Source: Lithobates sylvaticus
Lineage: Eukaryota; Chordata; Amphibia; Anura; Ranidae
Assembly (NCBI GenBank): GCA_028564925.1
Contig: CM053026.1
Span: forward strand, 608,674,457-608,738,456
DNA: 64,000 nucleotides
Reading direction: 5' to 3'
Each line of letters begins with the position of its first letter. The stretch's first letter is position 1. Position numbers and translations under genes: made by a program. Under the pieces are notes generated by a model that was not told the origin of the DNA, searched no databases, and worked only from the letters and a program-made list of their open reading frames with translations. Of this stretch, positions 52,580 to 62,996 are shown piece after piece.

Positions 52580-53411
52580 TTTCCTACTAATCAGCCCTAA
52601 ATAACACCTGTTTTCATAAACTTTTAAATGTATAGTAATTAGTTTAAAAAAAAAAATAATAATAATTATATACTGACTACGGGAGTTATGTAATCAATAG
52701 CTGATTAATGTGTGAAGAAATAAAATGAGAGGAAAAGGTAAAGATCAGGAGAAAATGACAGGGGGGGTGACAGGGCAATGAAAGGGAATGCAGACCTCAG
52801 ATTGCTGGAAGAGTGCACATAAATCTGCCATATAGTTGAAATATCCTCGGCATACTTGCACATTATAACAACTACTCCGGGGTCACAATGCAGTTATAGT
52901 TTATAGTTTATACTTTAACGCAGAGTTCGCGTCAGTGTGCAGCAGTTTGGGTACAGTGCCACTGTATACATGTTTTACACTTGGTTTTAGGTGCAATCCT
53001 ATTGACTGTTATTAGACTGTGTATTTTCATGAGAGTGCATCCAAGTATTGCATGCTGCATCTTTAATGTGCTTAGATATTAGAATATATTTTTGGGCATT
53101 AAAATATAATGCTTTCTTTAATTTTCTGGGATGAGAATGGATTTGTAGGTTACTCACCAACCCCAGCAGACACAATTTAGGGCAGCTAATATTGAGTAAC
53201 CATAATGCAGATTCAAGGAAATATTTGGCTTTTTTCAAAATTGGTTTTGCATGAGGACAAGCTCATAGAGTATGAAAGAAATCTTCCTCCTTACCATATC
53301 TCCAAAAACAGAATGGAGAGTGATCGAGTTTTAGTTTCAAAGACATGTAATAAATTTGGTAATGTTGTTTGAGTTGTCATAATGTATCTTTAGATGAAAT
53401 AACTGAGGACA
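52580..53411. other. Intergenic, no recognised feature
   Basis: AT-rich DNA. No gene, RNA gene or terminal repeats were seen. Confidence 0.45.
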
Positions 53412-53439
53412 TACACTGATCAGCCAAAACTTTATGACC

Positions 53440-54161
53440 ACTCACCTAATAATGAGTAGGTCTCTCTTTTGATGTCAAAGCAGCCGTGACCTGTTGAGCC
53501 ATACCTTTGAAGCTATGTTGTGTAATCTGGCACTAAGCTATCAGTAGCAGATTGTTTAGGTCCTGTAAGTTGCCAGGTGGCGCCTCCATGGATCGGACTT
53601 GTTTTACCAGCACATCCTACAGATGCTAGATTGGATTGAGATCTGGAGAATTTGGAAGCCAAGTTAACAACTTGTTGCTGTGTTCCTCAGAACATTCTTG
53701 AACCATTTTTGCAGTGTGGCAGGGTTCATTGCCCTGCTGAACTAGGCCACTGCCATCAGGGAATACCTTTCCATGAAGGGATGCACTGTCAGCAACAATG
53801 TTTAGGTAGGTGGTACGTGTACAGTAACTTCCACCTGAACAGCAGGATCCAAGATTTCCCAGCAGAACATTGGCCAAAGCACCAAACTGCCTGTGCCGGC
53901 TTGCTATCCTCCCATAATGCAACCTGATGCCGTCTCTTCCCCAGGTAAGTGACGCACACGCACTTGGCCATCCACATCATGTGAAAGAAAATGTGATTTA
54001 TCAGACCAGGTCACCGTCTTCCATTGCTCCATTTTCATTTTCCAGTTCTGATGCTCACATGCCCATTGTAGGCTCCTTTGACTGTGAAAACTGGTCAGCA
54101 TGGACACCCTAACTGGTTTGTGGCTGCACAGCATCAATATACAACAAATTGCAATGCCCAT
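53440..54161 (-). pseudogene. Tc1-like transposase, DDE domain, decayed
   Basis: The first frame (54161-53904) gives 'SQRSLQWACEHQNWKMKMEQ' and 'TWSDKSHFLSHDVDGQVRVR' (Trp-Ser-Asp, first catalytic Asp). A frameshift near 53910 leads to the second frame with 'TTYLNIVADSA', 'VFPDGSGLVQQGNEPCHTAK' and 'LTWLPNSPDLNPI' (end of the third catalytic region). The usual Gln-Asp-Asn of the second catalytic site reads Gln-Gly-Asn, so the catalytic Asp is lost. Recognisable C-terminal sequence ('KQVRSMEAPPGNLQDLN') follows after stops. The N-terminal helix-turn-helix is deleted. Confidence 0.88.
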
Positions 54162-54269
54162 TTTTCTGCTTTCAACACATCAACTTCATGGACAATATGT
54201 TTACTTGTTGTCTAGTATATCCCACCGACTTTCAGATGCCATTGTAATGAGATTATCAGTCTTATTCAC

Positions 54270-54734
54270 TCAAAGGAGTTGTAACTGCAGAAGGTTTTTT
54301 CATCTTAATGCATTCTATGCATTAAGATAAAAAGCCTAATGTGTATAGCAGCCTCCCCAGCACCTCTTAATACTTACCTGAACCCATCTCTGTCCAGCGA
54401 TGTCCACGAATGTCTCGGCCATCCGAGACACTCCCTCCTGATTGGCTGAGACACAGCAGTGGTGCCATTGGCTCCCGCGGCTGTCAATCAAAGTCAGTTA
54501 GCCAATCAGGAGAGAGAGGGGGTGGGGCCGAATGGCAGATCCGTATCTGAATGAACACATGGAGCTGCTTGTTGTGGGGGCACTCAACAGGAGAGAGGGG
54601 CCAGGAGAAGCAAAGAGGGACCCGAGAAGAGGAGGGTCCAGGCTGCCCTGTGCAAAACCACTGCACAGAGCAGGTAAGTATAACATGTTTGTTATTAAAA
54701 AAAAAAAAAAAACAAGATTTTACAATCACTTTAA
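54270..54734. repeat. TTAA-flanked MITE inserted in the Tc1 element
   Basis: It begins TCAAAGGAGTTGTAACTGCAG (54270, the TTAA decayed to TCAA) and ends TTACAATCACTTTAA (54731-54734 is TTAA). It has an internal hairpin, TCTTAATGCATTCTATGCATTAAGA. It is the best copy in the window of the family that the TTAA element at 3269-4289 split, and it carries the intact internal TTAA corresponding to that insertion point (within CATCTTAATGCATT). Confidence 0.75.
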
Positions 54735-54771
54735 CCTGTCAGTGGTCATAAAGTTTTGGCCGGTCAGCACA

Positions 54772-56289
54772 TAAATCTCTTCAAAATCCTCCCAATCCTG
54801 TGACTTCAGCCAAAGCAATATTTTGTGCCTGTTATTTCTAATAAAAGTATATTGTTCTGCCCTGTCAGAGAAATTTGCTGCAAAGTATTGTTGAATTAGT
54901 TAAATGAGATGTATGGGTTTGGGCTTTTTTGCAATTTTATACTTACCTAAGTGGATGCTGCATCTGTCCCTCGGTGCCTCTGCACTGAGAACTGAGCGAT
55001 TGAGCACCTCCAATCACTCTGTTCTGACAGCTCCATGAGTAGATAGCTGCAGACTGTCAGTCAAAGCTCTCTGCTCTGCCCCCTCCTCTTACTGGAGCGC
55101 TGGGCTGTGGAGGGGGCGGAGCGGCCGTCTCAGCCTCTTAGTGGCTCGCTGAGTCGGGTGTCGGTCCAGGCAGCTGGCGGATCCCAGCTTCCATTATCAT
55201 GATGACGCAGTGCCTGGACCAAATTCTGTGATGTCAGCAGAGAGGGGACTTCAGCCCCTCTCTGCTGAAAACGGGTCACAGGAGTGCAAAACCAATTGCA
55301 CTCCTTTGATCCATAGGAGAAGTACAGCCAAACAAGCTTTGAATATACTTCTCCTTTACGTGTTATCTGAGTTCAAAAGACACTGCTCAAGAGGATGATG
55401 AGACAAAAGCCCCAAACTGGGTATATATTGGATGTCTAAGTAGGTAGCAACATCAACATTTATCTGGATGTATTTCACACTCCAATTTGGAGACTTGCAA
55501 ACTTATAAACTTGTTACCTACAAAAAGTCAATATTTAAATATAATACCCAGAGAGATCCAGAATGCAACACTAGGGTCTATCAGACTCTATGGCAGAGGC
55601 AGGTTCAAATTGGATTATTGGGAGAGGCAGACAAAAATAAAAGTGTATGTTAAAGAAATCCACCACTGACTTTACCAATGAAACTGATAAATCTAAAATG
55701 TCCCAAAGCAGATTACTTCACTGTCTTGTTATTCATTTCCTTGCTAATTTACAAGAAGACAATTGGGTTATTGATGCTTACATTGAAATATATTGTCATG
55801 TATGTTGATACTGAATGTGACCATCAGGGTATGCTGGAAACTGTATATTAACTATGAAAAGTAAGAATCCTATGTTGCCAATGAAACTTTAAAATATCTT
55901 TTCAATTGTTAAACCATCTGCTGCATATGAGCTGCAGCTAGCAAAAAAAAACCCCAGCTTGCATAAAAAATGTTTAGAACTGAAATAAGCGCATATGCTG
56001 TCATCAAGCCTATTTAATGCCCAAAATATCAGCTTATATATGTGTTTTCATCAAACAGTGTTTTCTACACATATGTTAGCCTTTCACAACTGTCTCTTAA
56101 TCACTGGGCTTCACTTTAGATGAGCAACATTCATGAAATGTTAACATAAACTGAAAATCCACAACATGACTAATAGCAACATAATCCACCTACACAATAT
56201 CTAAGTTAGCGATGATGGACATTATTCAAACAATAGATCACATGATATTTAGCAAGTCTATGATATCAAAATGATATGCTTTTTTAAAT
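54772..56289. other. Unassigned; probable MITE at about 54900-55358
   Basis: Around 55020-55300 there is a GC-rich stretch with CTGACAGCTCCATGAGTAG and CCAATTGCACTCCTTTGATC, ending near CTTCTCCTTTACG, which resembles the anatomy of the other MITEs. The ends are unclear. The remainder to 56289 is AT-rich with no gene. Confidence 0.35.
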
Positions 56290-56294
56290 ACCTT

Positions 56295-56979
56295 TGTTAC
56301 GTACCTGGACGTAGAGCCTGACTTGTAGGAGGAGACCTCTCATACAGCGCTGGTTCACGTGCCACTGGAGATGGGGACAGTGGTGACGTGAGCACAGTGG
56401 GGTAGGAGTGCCTGGTTTGTAGAGGAAGGTGTTGGAACCAACAGGAAGGTCCTCCAGTAATGTCCGTATGCGGGTGGCAGGATGTAAGACTGCAGCTGTA
56501 GGTGGTTTGAAGCAGGATACAAAAGAACCAGGCAACAGGTGGATCAAACAGGTGGGAATCAGCAGAGCAGGGTCAGACAGTCCAGTTGGCAACAGCAGAT
56601 CAATCAGATGATAGGAGCAGGCAATGGCAGAGTCGGTAGGCAAGCTGAAGTCGATAACCAAAGACAGATGTAACAAGGTCAGGCAGGCCGGGTCGGGTAG
56701 GAGAAGGTAGAGTAGTCCAAACAGAGCCGGGTCGGTAACGGGAGATCACAGGTTCAGGTATCAGATCAGGTTTTCGGGTGGCTGACAAGCAGGAAGCTTA
56801 AAGACAACACAGCACTGGCTGAGTGTCACTGCTGGGCTTTTAAAGCCGTTTTGGCGCCAATTGCGTTCCCGCGCATGCGCACATGCATGCGCGCGCCGCC
56901 GCGCGCGCTAACGCGCACGCGCGCGCCGCGCACCTATGTGCGCACGGAAGGCCCGGAAATGCCTGGAACGTCCTTGACA
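56295..56979 (-). repeat. 3' LTR of the chromovirus
   Basis: On the minus strand it begins TGTCAAGGACG and ends GTACGTAACA, with TG..CA borders. A TATA-like CTTTAAAAGCCC lies about 140 bp inside, after a very CpG-rich tract (about 56868-56940). The pol frame stops inside this LTR at 56908. Confidence 0.93.
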
Positions 56980-59949
56980 TTGCCCCCCCACAAGGGGCAG
57001 CCTCCGGATGCCCAGGCGGCTTGCCTTCTCAGGGTGGGAAATCAGGTAAGTACGAACTAGCCGTTTTGCATGTAAGTTACTGTCCGGTTCCCAGGAATTA
57101 CTTTCTGGACCGTACCCTTTCCATTTGACCAAAAATTGTACTTGCCCATGTCTTCTTCTACAATTGAGGATAGCCTCCACCTCATATTCCTGGTTACCAT
57201 CCACCAAAACAGGTTCAGGCGGGTCAGTTCCTCTGTCAGGGAAGGGATTAGGCACAGCAGGTTTTAACAAAGACACGTGAAATACCGGGTGAACTTTAAG
57301 AGAATCAGGTAAAGACAGTTCATAGACCACTTCATTAATTTTCTTTTTAACAGGAAAAGGTCCCATAAATTTAGGTGCAAGTTTCTTAGAAGGGCACATC
57401 AATTTGATATTGGATGTAGACAGCCATACCTGATCTCCAGGTTGCAGAACCAGCTCCCCCCTTCTTTTTTGGTCGAAGTTCCTCTTGCTATCTGCCTGGG
57501 CCTTGGACATAGCTTCTTGTAGGACCTGATTGTTGCGTTTGAGGAATTCCACTGTCTTCTGGACTGCCGGAACTGGGGATTCTGAAACAAAATCTGGTAA
57601 AAAAGTCAAGTGAAAACCATAATTGGAAAAGAAGGGGGATTGGTTAGTGGTTGAGTGACTGGTATTATTGTATGCGAATTCCGCTAGAGGCAGCAGGGAA
57701 ACCCAATTGTCCTGTGAAAAGGAAGTAAAACATCGGATATATTGCTCGAGGGTTTGGTTGGTTCTCTCTGTCTGCCCATTAGTCTGCGGATGATAGGCTG
57801 AGGAGAGAGAAAGCTCAATCTTTAAGATTTCACAAAGTGCCTTCCAGAAGCGTGAGGTAAATTGTACCCCTCTGTCGGAGACTATATTTGTAGGTACTCC
57901 GTGTAGTCTGACGATCTCCTTAATAAATACACGGGCTGTCTCTGTAGCGGATGGAGTTCCCTTCAGGGGTACAAAATGGGCCATCTTAGATAAGCGATCT
58001 ACAACCACAAAAATGGCTGTGCACCCCTCAGAACGGGGTAGTTCGACTATAAAGTCCATAGAAATCATTTTCCAAGGTCTGTCTGGTACAGGTAAAGGTT
58101 TAAGCAGTCCCCAGGCTCGGTTCCTTGAAGTTTTGTTCCGTGAGCAGATGGAGCAGGAATTGACGTACTTTTCACAAAACTCCTTTAAATTGGGCCACCA
58201 GAATGTACGCTGTACAAGTTCATGAGTTTTCCGTATTCCGAAATGTCCTGCTAAGGGATGATCATGAAGCAGTGTTAGTACCTTAACTCGGATACCTTCA
58301 GGGACAAAGATTTGACTCCCCTTCCATAGCAAGCCATCTCGAGATGTCAAGGTGGTTCCTGGAGGTCTTGGAGAGTGGGAAGAGGCTTCCTTGATTAGAG
58401 ATAAGAGATCTGTGTGTAAGAGCAAAAAACTGTTTGTTGGTAAAATGGTGTCAGGAGCAGGTGAGTCCTTAGGGTTATCATGCATGCGTGACAGTGCGTC
58501 TGGTTTGACGTTCTTTGATCCTGGCCGATAAGTAATGTGGAAAGAGAAGCGAGTGAAAAACAAAGCCCAACGAGCTTGTCGGGGTCTCAAACGTTTGGCA
58601 GATCTCAAATATTCTAAATTTTTATGGTCGGTATATATTAATACCGGGTGAGCCGCACCCTCTAACAGATACCTCCACTCCTCCAAGGCGGTCTTGATGG
58701 CAAGAAGCTCCCGATCCCCTACATCGTAATTTCTTTCAGCTGGAGATAACTTTCGGGAGAAGAATCCCACAGGGTGTATCAAATCCTCCTTACCCTGTCT
58801 CTGCGAAATGACTGCTCCCACCGCTACTTCGGATGCGTCAACTTCTAATAAAAAAGGTAAAGATGGGTTAGGGTGACTGAGAATGGGAGCTGATGTAAAA
58901 AGTCTTTTAAGTCTCTCAAATGCCTCTTGAGCTTCCGTACTCCAATGAAACCTGACATGTTGTTGTGTCAACCGTGTAATAGGGGCTATGATGGCAGAAA
59001 ATCCTTTGATAAATTTCCTGTAAAAGTTTGCGAAACCAATGAAACGTTGAATACCTTTTTTATCGACGGGTGCAGGCCAATCCAGAACAGCAGACACTTT
59101 TTGGGGGTCCATCTTGATACCGGTCGCGGATATTATCAAACCCAAAAACTGGATCTCTTGTTGCTCGAACTCGCACTTTTCTGCTTTTGCATATAGTCCA
59201 TGTAGGCGAAGACGGTCCAAGACTCTGCAAACGTGTTCCCGGTGTTGGCTGAGGGATTCAGAAAAAAACAAAATATCATCCAAATAAACAATTACAAAAA
59301 TATCTAAGAAGTCCTTGAATACATCGTTAATCAGATGTTGAAAAGTGGCAGGTGCATTACATAGACCAAAGGGCATGACCAGATATTCGTAATGCCCGAA
59401 CCTTGTTCGGAATGCAGTCTTCCACTCATGCCCAGCCCGGATGCGGACCAGATTATATGCCCCTCTTAGATCGAGTTTTGTAAAAATAGTGGCAGACCTT
59501 AATTTTTGGAATAGTTCGGGTATTAAGGGCAATGGGTAACGGTTCTTAACCGTAATTTTATTCAACTCCCGATAATCTACACACGGGCGGAGAGTCTGAT
59601 CCTTCTTAGTCACAAAAAATATTCCAGCACCAGCTGGGGAGGTAGATGGGCGGATGAATCCTTTTTCCAGGTTTTCGTTGATGTAAATTTTTAGTGCCTC
59701 CTGTTCTTTCTCTGACAGGGGAAAAATGCGCCCAAAGGGAATTTCGGCCCCGGGTAAAAGTTCAATTGGGCAGTCATATGCCCGATGGGGTGGAAGAGAG
59801 TCTGCCCCCTTTTTACTGAAAACATCGAGGAACCCATGATACGGTTCGGGTACTGATTGGCGAAGGTTCTGATCAATGTCCATGCAGAATAAGGTGGTAG
59901 AGGATTGAGTAGACTCATTTTGACAATGTTCTTGGCAGTAGGGGGACAA
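56908..59949 (-). CDS. Chromovirus Pol: RT, RNase H, integrase, chromodomain
   Basis: The open frame is 1013 codons from its first ATG. Reverse transcriptase motifs are 'TLRPCVDYRELNKITVKNRY', 'FTKLDLRGAYNLVRIR' and the active-site 'VYLDD' at about residues 221-225. RNase H follows ('LPFLLEVDASEVAVGAVISQ', 'YTDHKNLEYL', 'NVKPDALSR'). Integrase has the zinc-binding His-His-Cys-Cys region ('HPLAGHFGIRKTHELVQRTF', 'CSICSRNK') at about 570-620, then the Asp-Asp-Glu core ('MDFIVELP', 'IVSDRGVQFTS', 'YHPQTNGQTERTNQTLEQYI'). The C-terminus is a chromodomain, 'EYEVEAILNCRRRHGQVQFL' and 'VKWKGYGPESNSWEPDSNL', which in this group steers integration to marked chromatin. The length is normal for a chromovirus pol. 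Confidence 0.94.
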   Translation of the reverse strand: MSPYCQEHCQNESTQSSTTLFCMDIDQNLRQSVPEPYHGFLDVFSKKGADSLPPHRAYDCPIELLPGAEIPFGRIFPLSEKEQEALKIYINENLEKGFIRPSTSPAGAGIFFVTKKDQTLRPCVDYRELNKITVKNRYPLPLIPELFQKLRSATIFTKLDLRGAYNLVRIRAGHEWKTAFRTRFGHYEYLVMPFGLCNAPATFQHLINDVFKDFLDIFVIVYLDDILFFSESLSQHREHVCRVLDRLRLHGLYAKAEKCEFEQQEIQFLGLIISATGIKMDPQKVSAVLDWPAPVDKKGIQRFIGFANFYRKFIKGFSAIIAPITRLTQQHVRFHWSTEAQEAFERLKRLFTSAPILSHPNPSLPFLLEVDASEVAVGAVISQRQGKEDLIHPVGFFSRKLSPAERNYDVGDRELLAIKTALEEWRYLLEGAAHPVLIYTDHKNLEYLRSAKRLRPRQARWALFFTRFSFHITYRPGSKNVKPDALSRMHDNPKDSPAPDTILPTNSFLLLHTDLLSLIKEASSHSPRPPGTTLTSRDGLLWKGSQIFVPEGIRVKVLTLLHDHPLAGHFGIRKTHELVQRTFWWPNLKEFCEKYVNSCSICSRNKTSRNRAWGLLKPLPVPDRPWKMISMDFIVELPRSEGCTAIFVVVDRLSKMAHFVPLKGTPSATETARVFIKEIVRLHGVPTNIVSDRGVQFTSRFWKALCEILKIELSLSSAYHPQTNGQTERTNQTLEQYIRCFTSFSQDNWVSLLPLAEFAYNNTSHSTTNQSPFFSNYGFHLTFLPDFVSESPVPAVQKTVEFLKRNNQVLQEAMSKAQADSKRNFDQKRRGELVLQPGDQVWLSTSNIKLMCPSKKLAPKFMGPFPVKKKINEVVYELSLPDSLKVHPVFHVSLLKPAVPNPFPDRGTDPPEPVLVDGNQEYEVEAILNCRRRHGQVQFLVKWKGYGPESNSWEPDSNLHAKRLVRTYLISHPEKASRLGIRRLPLVGGQCQGRSRHFRAFRAHIGARRARAR

Positions 59950-61327
59950 GAACTTGATTTCTTTGGTAGTCCAAATTGATGGAGGGATTATGGGCCTGAA
60001 GCCAGGGAATGCCCAGGATGATTGGGAACAACGGGGAAGAGATCACATCAAGGATCAGAAGCTCCTTATGCTGGAAGGAGGTGATGGTAGGTACGGGAAA
60101 AGTCTCTTGGGTCACCTGTCCGGAGCTGATACGGGAGCCGTCGGCCAAGAAGACTGAAAGTCGGTGGGTCTTATTCCGTAAGGGAATGTTGTGTTGGTTG
60201 GCGAAGGCAGAATCAATGAAGCAACTGCATGCTCCGGAATCAATAATTGCTTTAACTGGAATTGTCCTTCCTTGGAGCTGCAATGAGAGAGGGAGAGCAA
60301 TGTGGGTTGTGTTAGCAGAAAGTGCTGAAAGACTGGCAGGAACAGAGGAAAAGCACTTACGCATCTTGGCTGGACAGTTGCGTACGTAGTGTCCTGTTGT
60401 CCCACAGTACAGGCAGAGGTTAAGTTGATGGCGACGTGTGCGCTCTTCCGGGGTTAAGGTAGGTCGAATCAGTCCCAACTGCATCGGCTCGGAGGCGTCC
60501 GGAGCAGGACGGGTCGGCTGGAAGTTGGGTGGTGGTAAGTAGCGGGCAGCAGGAATTGGAGCTTTAGCAGTCACCCACGTAGGGCGATTATGTTGGTAGG
60601 CCCGTTCGGTGCGACGTTCCCGAAGGCGGCGATCAATCTGGATGGTTAGGGAGATTAAGGCCTCAAGAGTGTCAGGTATGCCTACCCGGGCCAATTCATC
60701 TTTCAGTCCTTCTGATAGGCCCATGCGGAACTGATGCCGTAGAGCTGCATCATTCCATTGAGTGTCCGCACTCCAGCCTCTAAAGTCCGAAATGTAATCC
60801 TCGGCCGCCCGGCGACCCTGCTGGAGTGTAGTTAAGGTGGCCTCTGCTGTGGCGACCCGTTCAGGGTCTTCATAAAGCTGGGACATAGCTTCAAAGAAGG
60901 CCGTCAGTGACTGAATCAAAACAGAGTCCTCTTCGAGAAGTCGGTGTGCCCAGATCTGGGGTTCTCCTAACAGTAGGGAGACCACAAACCCCACTTTAGT
61001 GGCTTCAAGTGAAAAAGTCCGGTGTTGCAGGGCGAAGTAAAGTCGACAAGCACTGCGGAAGGCCCGGAATTTAGTTCGGTCCCCTGAAAACTTCTCAGGC
61101 ATGGGGACCCTTGGCTCAGGTGGAAGCATAACGACAGAAGGAGGGGAAGCAACCTGAGCAGGGGCGGAAACAGACCCAGGAACCACGTGGATGGGGTTGA
61201 TGATGTTCTGGACTTGCCCTTCCAATCTGGTGTAACCATCTTGTAAGGATTTTACGGCTTGAGTGAGGGCTGACAGGTGTGAACAGATATCTGTCATGGG
61301 AGGGGTCTCTCCTGCAGGCTCAGTCAT
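59915..61327 (-). CDS. Chromovirus Gag with protease, 470 aa
   Basis: Gag forms the element's capsid and packages its RNA; here it also carries the retropepsin. Residues about 75-230 are the capsid-like domain found in PEG10/RTL-type gags ('PMPEKFSGDRTKFRAFRSAC' and 'VGFVVSLLLGEPQIWAHRLL'). A CCHC zinc knuckle 'CLYCGTTGHYVRNC' is near residue 320. The protease follows, with 'IIDSGACSCFIDSAFA' (Asp-Ser-Gly) near 375 and 'IILGIPWLQAHNP' near 440. It starts at the first ATG, about 13 nt after the 5' LTR. It overlaps pol by about 35 nt in a different frame, an arrangement for which this group is known to use ribosomal frameshifting. Confidence 0.92.
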   Translation of the reverse strand: MTEPAGETPPMTDICSHLSALTQAVKSLQDGYTRLEGQVQNIINPIHVVPGSVSAPAQVASPPSVVMLPPEPRVPMPEKFSGDRTKFRAFRSACRLYFALQHRTFSLEATKVGFVVSLLLGEPQIWAHRLLEEDSVLIQSLTAFFEAMSQLYEDPERVATAEATLTTLQQGRRAAEDYISDFRGWSADTQWNDAALRHQFRMGLSEGLKDELARVGIPDTLEALISLTIQIDRRLRERRTERAYQHNRPTWVTAKAPIPAARYLPPPNFQPTRPAPDASEPMQLGLIRPTLTPEERTRRHQLNLCLYCGTTGHYVRNCPAKMRKCFSSVPASLSALSANTTHIALPLSLQLQGRTIPVKAIIDSGACSCFIDSAFANQHNIPLRNKTHRLSVFLADGSRISSGQVTQETFPVPTITSFQHKELLILDVISSPLFPIILGIPWLQAHNPSINLDYQRNQVLVPLLPRTLSK

Positions 61328-61340
61328 GGCTGTGTTGTAC

Positions 61341-62025
61341 TGTTACGTACCTGGACGTAGAGCCTGACTTGTAGGAGGAGACCTCTCATACAGCGCTGGT
61401 TCACGTGCCACTGGAGATGGGGACAGTGGTGACGTGAGCACAGTGGGGTAGGAGTGCCTGGTTTGTAGAGGAAGGTGTTGGAACCAACAGGAAGGTCCTC
61501 CAGTAATGTCCGTATGCGGGTGGCAGGATGTAAGACTGCAGCTGTAGGTGGTTTGAAGCAGGATACAAAAGAACCAGGCAACAGGTGGATCAAACAGGTG
61601 GGAATCAGCAGAGCAGGGTCAGACAGTCCAGTTGGCAACAGCAGATCAATCAGATGATAGGAGCAGGCAATGGCAGAGTCGGTAGGCAAGCTGAAGTCGA
61701 TAACCAAAGACAGATGTAACAAGGTCAGGCAGGCCGGGTCGGGTAGGAGAAGGTAGAGTAGTCCAAACAGAGCCGGGTCGGTAACGGGAGATCACAGGTT
61801 CAGGTATCAGATCAGGTTTTCGGGTGGCTGACAAGCAGGAAGCTTAAAGACAACACAGCACTGGCTGAGTGTCACTGCTGGGCTTTTAAAGCCGTTTTGG
61901 CGCCAATTGCGTTCCCGCGCATGCGCACATGCATGCGCGCGCCGCCGCGCGCGCTAACGCGCACGCGCCCGCCGCGCACCTATGTGCGCACGGAAGGCCC
62001 GGAAATGCCTGGAACGTCCTTGACA
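61341..62025 (-). promoter_or_regulatory. 5' LTR of the chromovirus (promoter-bearing)
   Basis: This is the same sequence as the 3' LTR, with one difference by eye in the CpG-rich tract near 61969. The TATA-like box CTTTAAAAGCCC on the minus strand lies about 61882-61893, so transcripts would start inside the LTR and run toward lower coordinates. The CpG-rich U3 tract is a likely target for host methylation. Confidence 0.88.
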
Positions 62026-62030
62026 ACCTT

Positions 62031-62702
62031 CTTCAGGTAGTGTGCATTTGGTGTGTTAAAAAGCAGGCAACAGGTATAATTAATCTGTGAGTTGTCACTG
62101 AAATCCAGAAAACACTGCAATGGTGCTTAAAGCGTTAATTCTCCCATCTCCAGCAGCATATACTTACCCTTACTTTAATCTGCTGTTGTTCACTTTAGCA
62201 ATGGAAATACATTGTTCTTCTGGCTGGTGATGAGCCAGATTGCCCAAGGTTTGGTTCGAGCACAGTTCGGCGATCTTAAAAGAAGTTTGAATGCAGTAAG
62301 TGAACCCCACTGAAATAAATGGAAACCATGTGTCAAATCAAAAATACCCATTTTCTGAACTAACAGGCAAAGGGTTGTCAAAAATAAATAAATATAGGGG
62401 CACTGACCTGGGGAACATATACCACTGCAAAAAAAAATCAATTCTATTTGGCCAGGAAAAGTTTTTTTTTAAACCACTTATGTTTGCAAAGGAAATATTA
62501 GAAAGATCTTTGAATGGATCTGTGTGCCTTTTTCTTGTACATATGTACTTTCATTTTGACCATTATTGCAAACATTTGCTTCAATAGAAAACTCGACTTT
62601 GGTTGGGCTAAAAACAAAAACAAGCAGAAAAATACAAAAATAACAATGGGATCAGTGTATAAAAATTAGCTTTGTGAATTTGTGTGCCCTTTGAATTATC
62701 CT
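62031..62702. other. Intergenic, no recognised feature
   Basis: AT-rich DNA with short open frames and no recognised element. It joins the chromovirus insertion site to the L1 fragment. Confidence 0.4.
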
Positions 62703-62990
62703 AGCCTAGATCATCTAGCGGAGGAGTATAACCTTATACGCAATGATCTGGACAAGATCAGAGGTCGCCTCTCAGAGTCTGAGACCCAAGTATCAGTGGT
62801 GGAAGACCATACAGGGCAGCATGCAGATCAGCACTCTGAGCTCCATCACACAGTCAAATTCCTGGTCGCAAAGGCAGATGATGCTGAAAACCGGTTGAGG
62901 CGCAACAACGTCAGAGTATTGGGGCTCCCCGAGGGCACCAAGAGGGATAAACCAGCAGACTTTGCGGAAGCCTTCTTTAACTGGAAGATT
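62703..62990 (+). pseudogene. L1 ORF1p fragment (coiled coil to start of RRM)
   Basis: The plus-strand frame reads 'IRNDLDKIRGRLSESETQVS', a coiled-coil segment, then 'KADDAENRLRRNNVRVLGLP' and 'EGTKRDKPADFAEAFF', the Glu-.-.-.-Arg-Arg-.-Asn-.-Arg-.-.-Gly-.-Pro-Glu-Gly signature at the start of the L1 ORF1p RRM. It is cut off after about 95 codons, where TTAA-family sequence begins. The opposite strand to the big LINE at 24-35 kb shows this is a separate insertion. Confidence 0.85.
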
Positions 62991-62996
62991 TGTCTG

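Larger units (their letters stand above)
53414..54769 (-). mobile_element. Tc1-like transposon, internally deleted and MITE-interrupted
   Basis: The left end CACTGATCAGCCAAAACTTTATGACCACT has an inverse at the right end, GTGGTCATAAAGTTTTGGCCGGTCAGCA. TA flanks the left end (53412-53413); the right counterpart is decayed. Inside is a minus-strand transposase (53440-54161) lacking its N-terminal DNA-binding region. A TTAA-type MITE (54270-54734) lies between the transposase and the right terminal repeat. Confidence 0.85.
56295..62025 (-). mobile_element. Sushi-like Ty3/gypsy chromovirus, looks whole, very young
   Basis: It has two 685-bp LTRs, a 5-bp target duplication ACCTT (56290-56294 and 62026-62030), a gag frame with protease, and a pol frame with reverse transcriptase, RNase H, integrase and a chromodomain. 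No env. The LTRs differ at one position by eye, so insertion is very recent. The gag start lies only about 13 nt inside the 5' LTR, and no TGG-type primer-binding site is apparent there. A G-rich polypurine tract (C-run on plus, 56983-56990) adjoins the 3' LTR. I see no breaks in the main frames. The chromodomain and gag type place it with the Sushi-like vertebrate chromoviruses, the group from which PEG10/RTL genes derive. Confidence 0.93.

Noticed and set aside
56284-56788. Open frames inside the LTRs, repeated at 61324-61834
   Set aside because: They occur identically in both LTRs and have no domain; they are chance frames in the terminal repeat.
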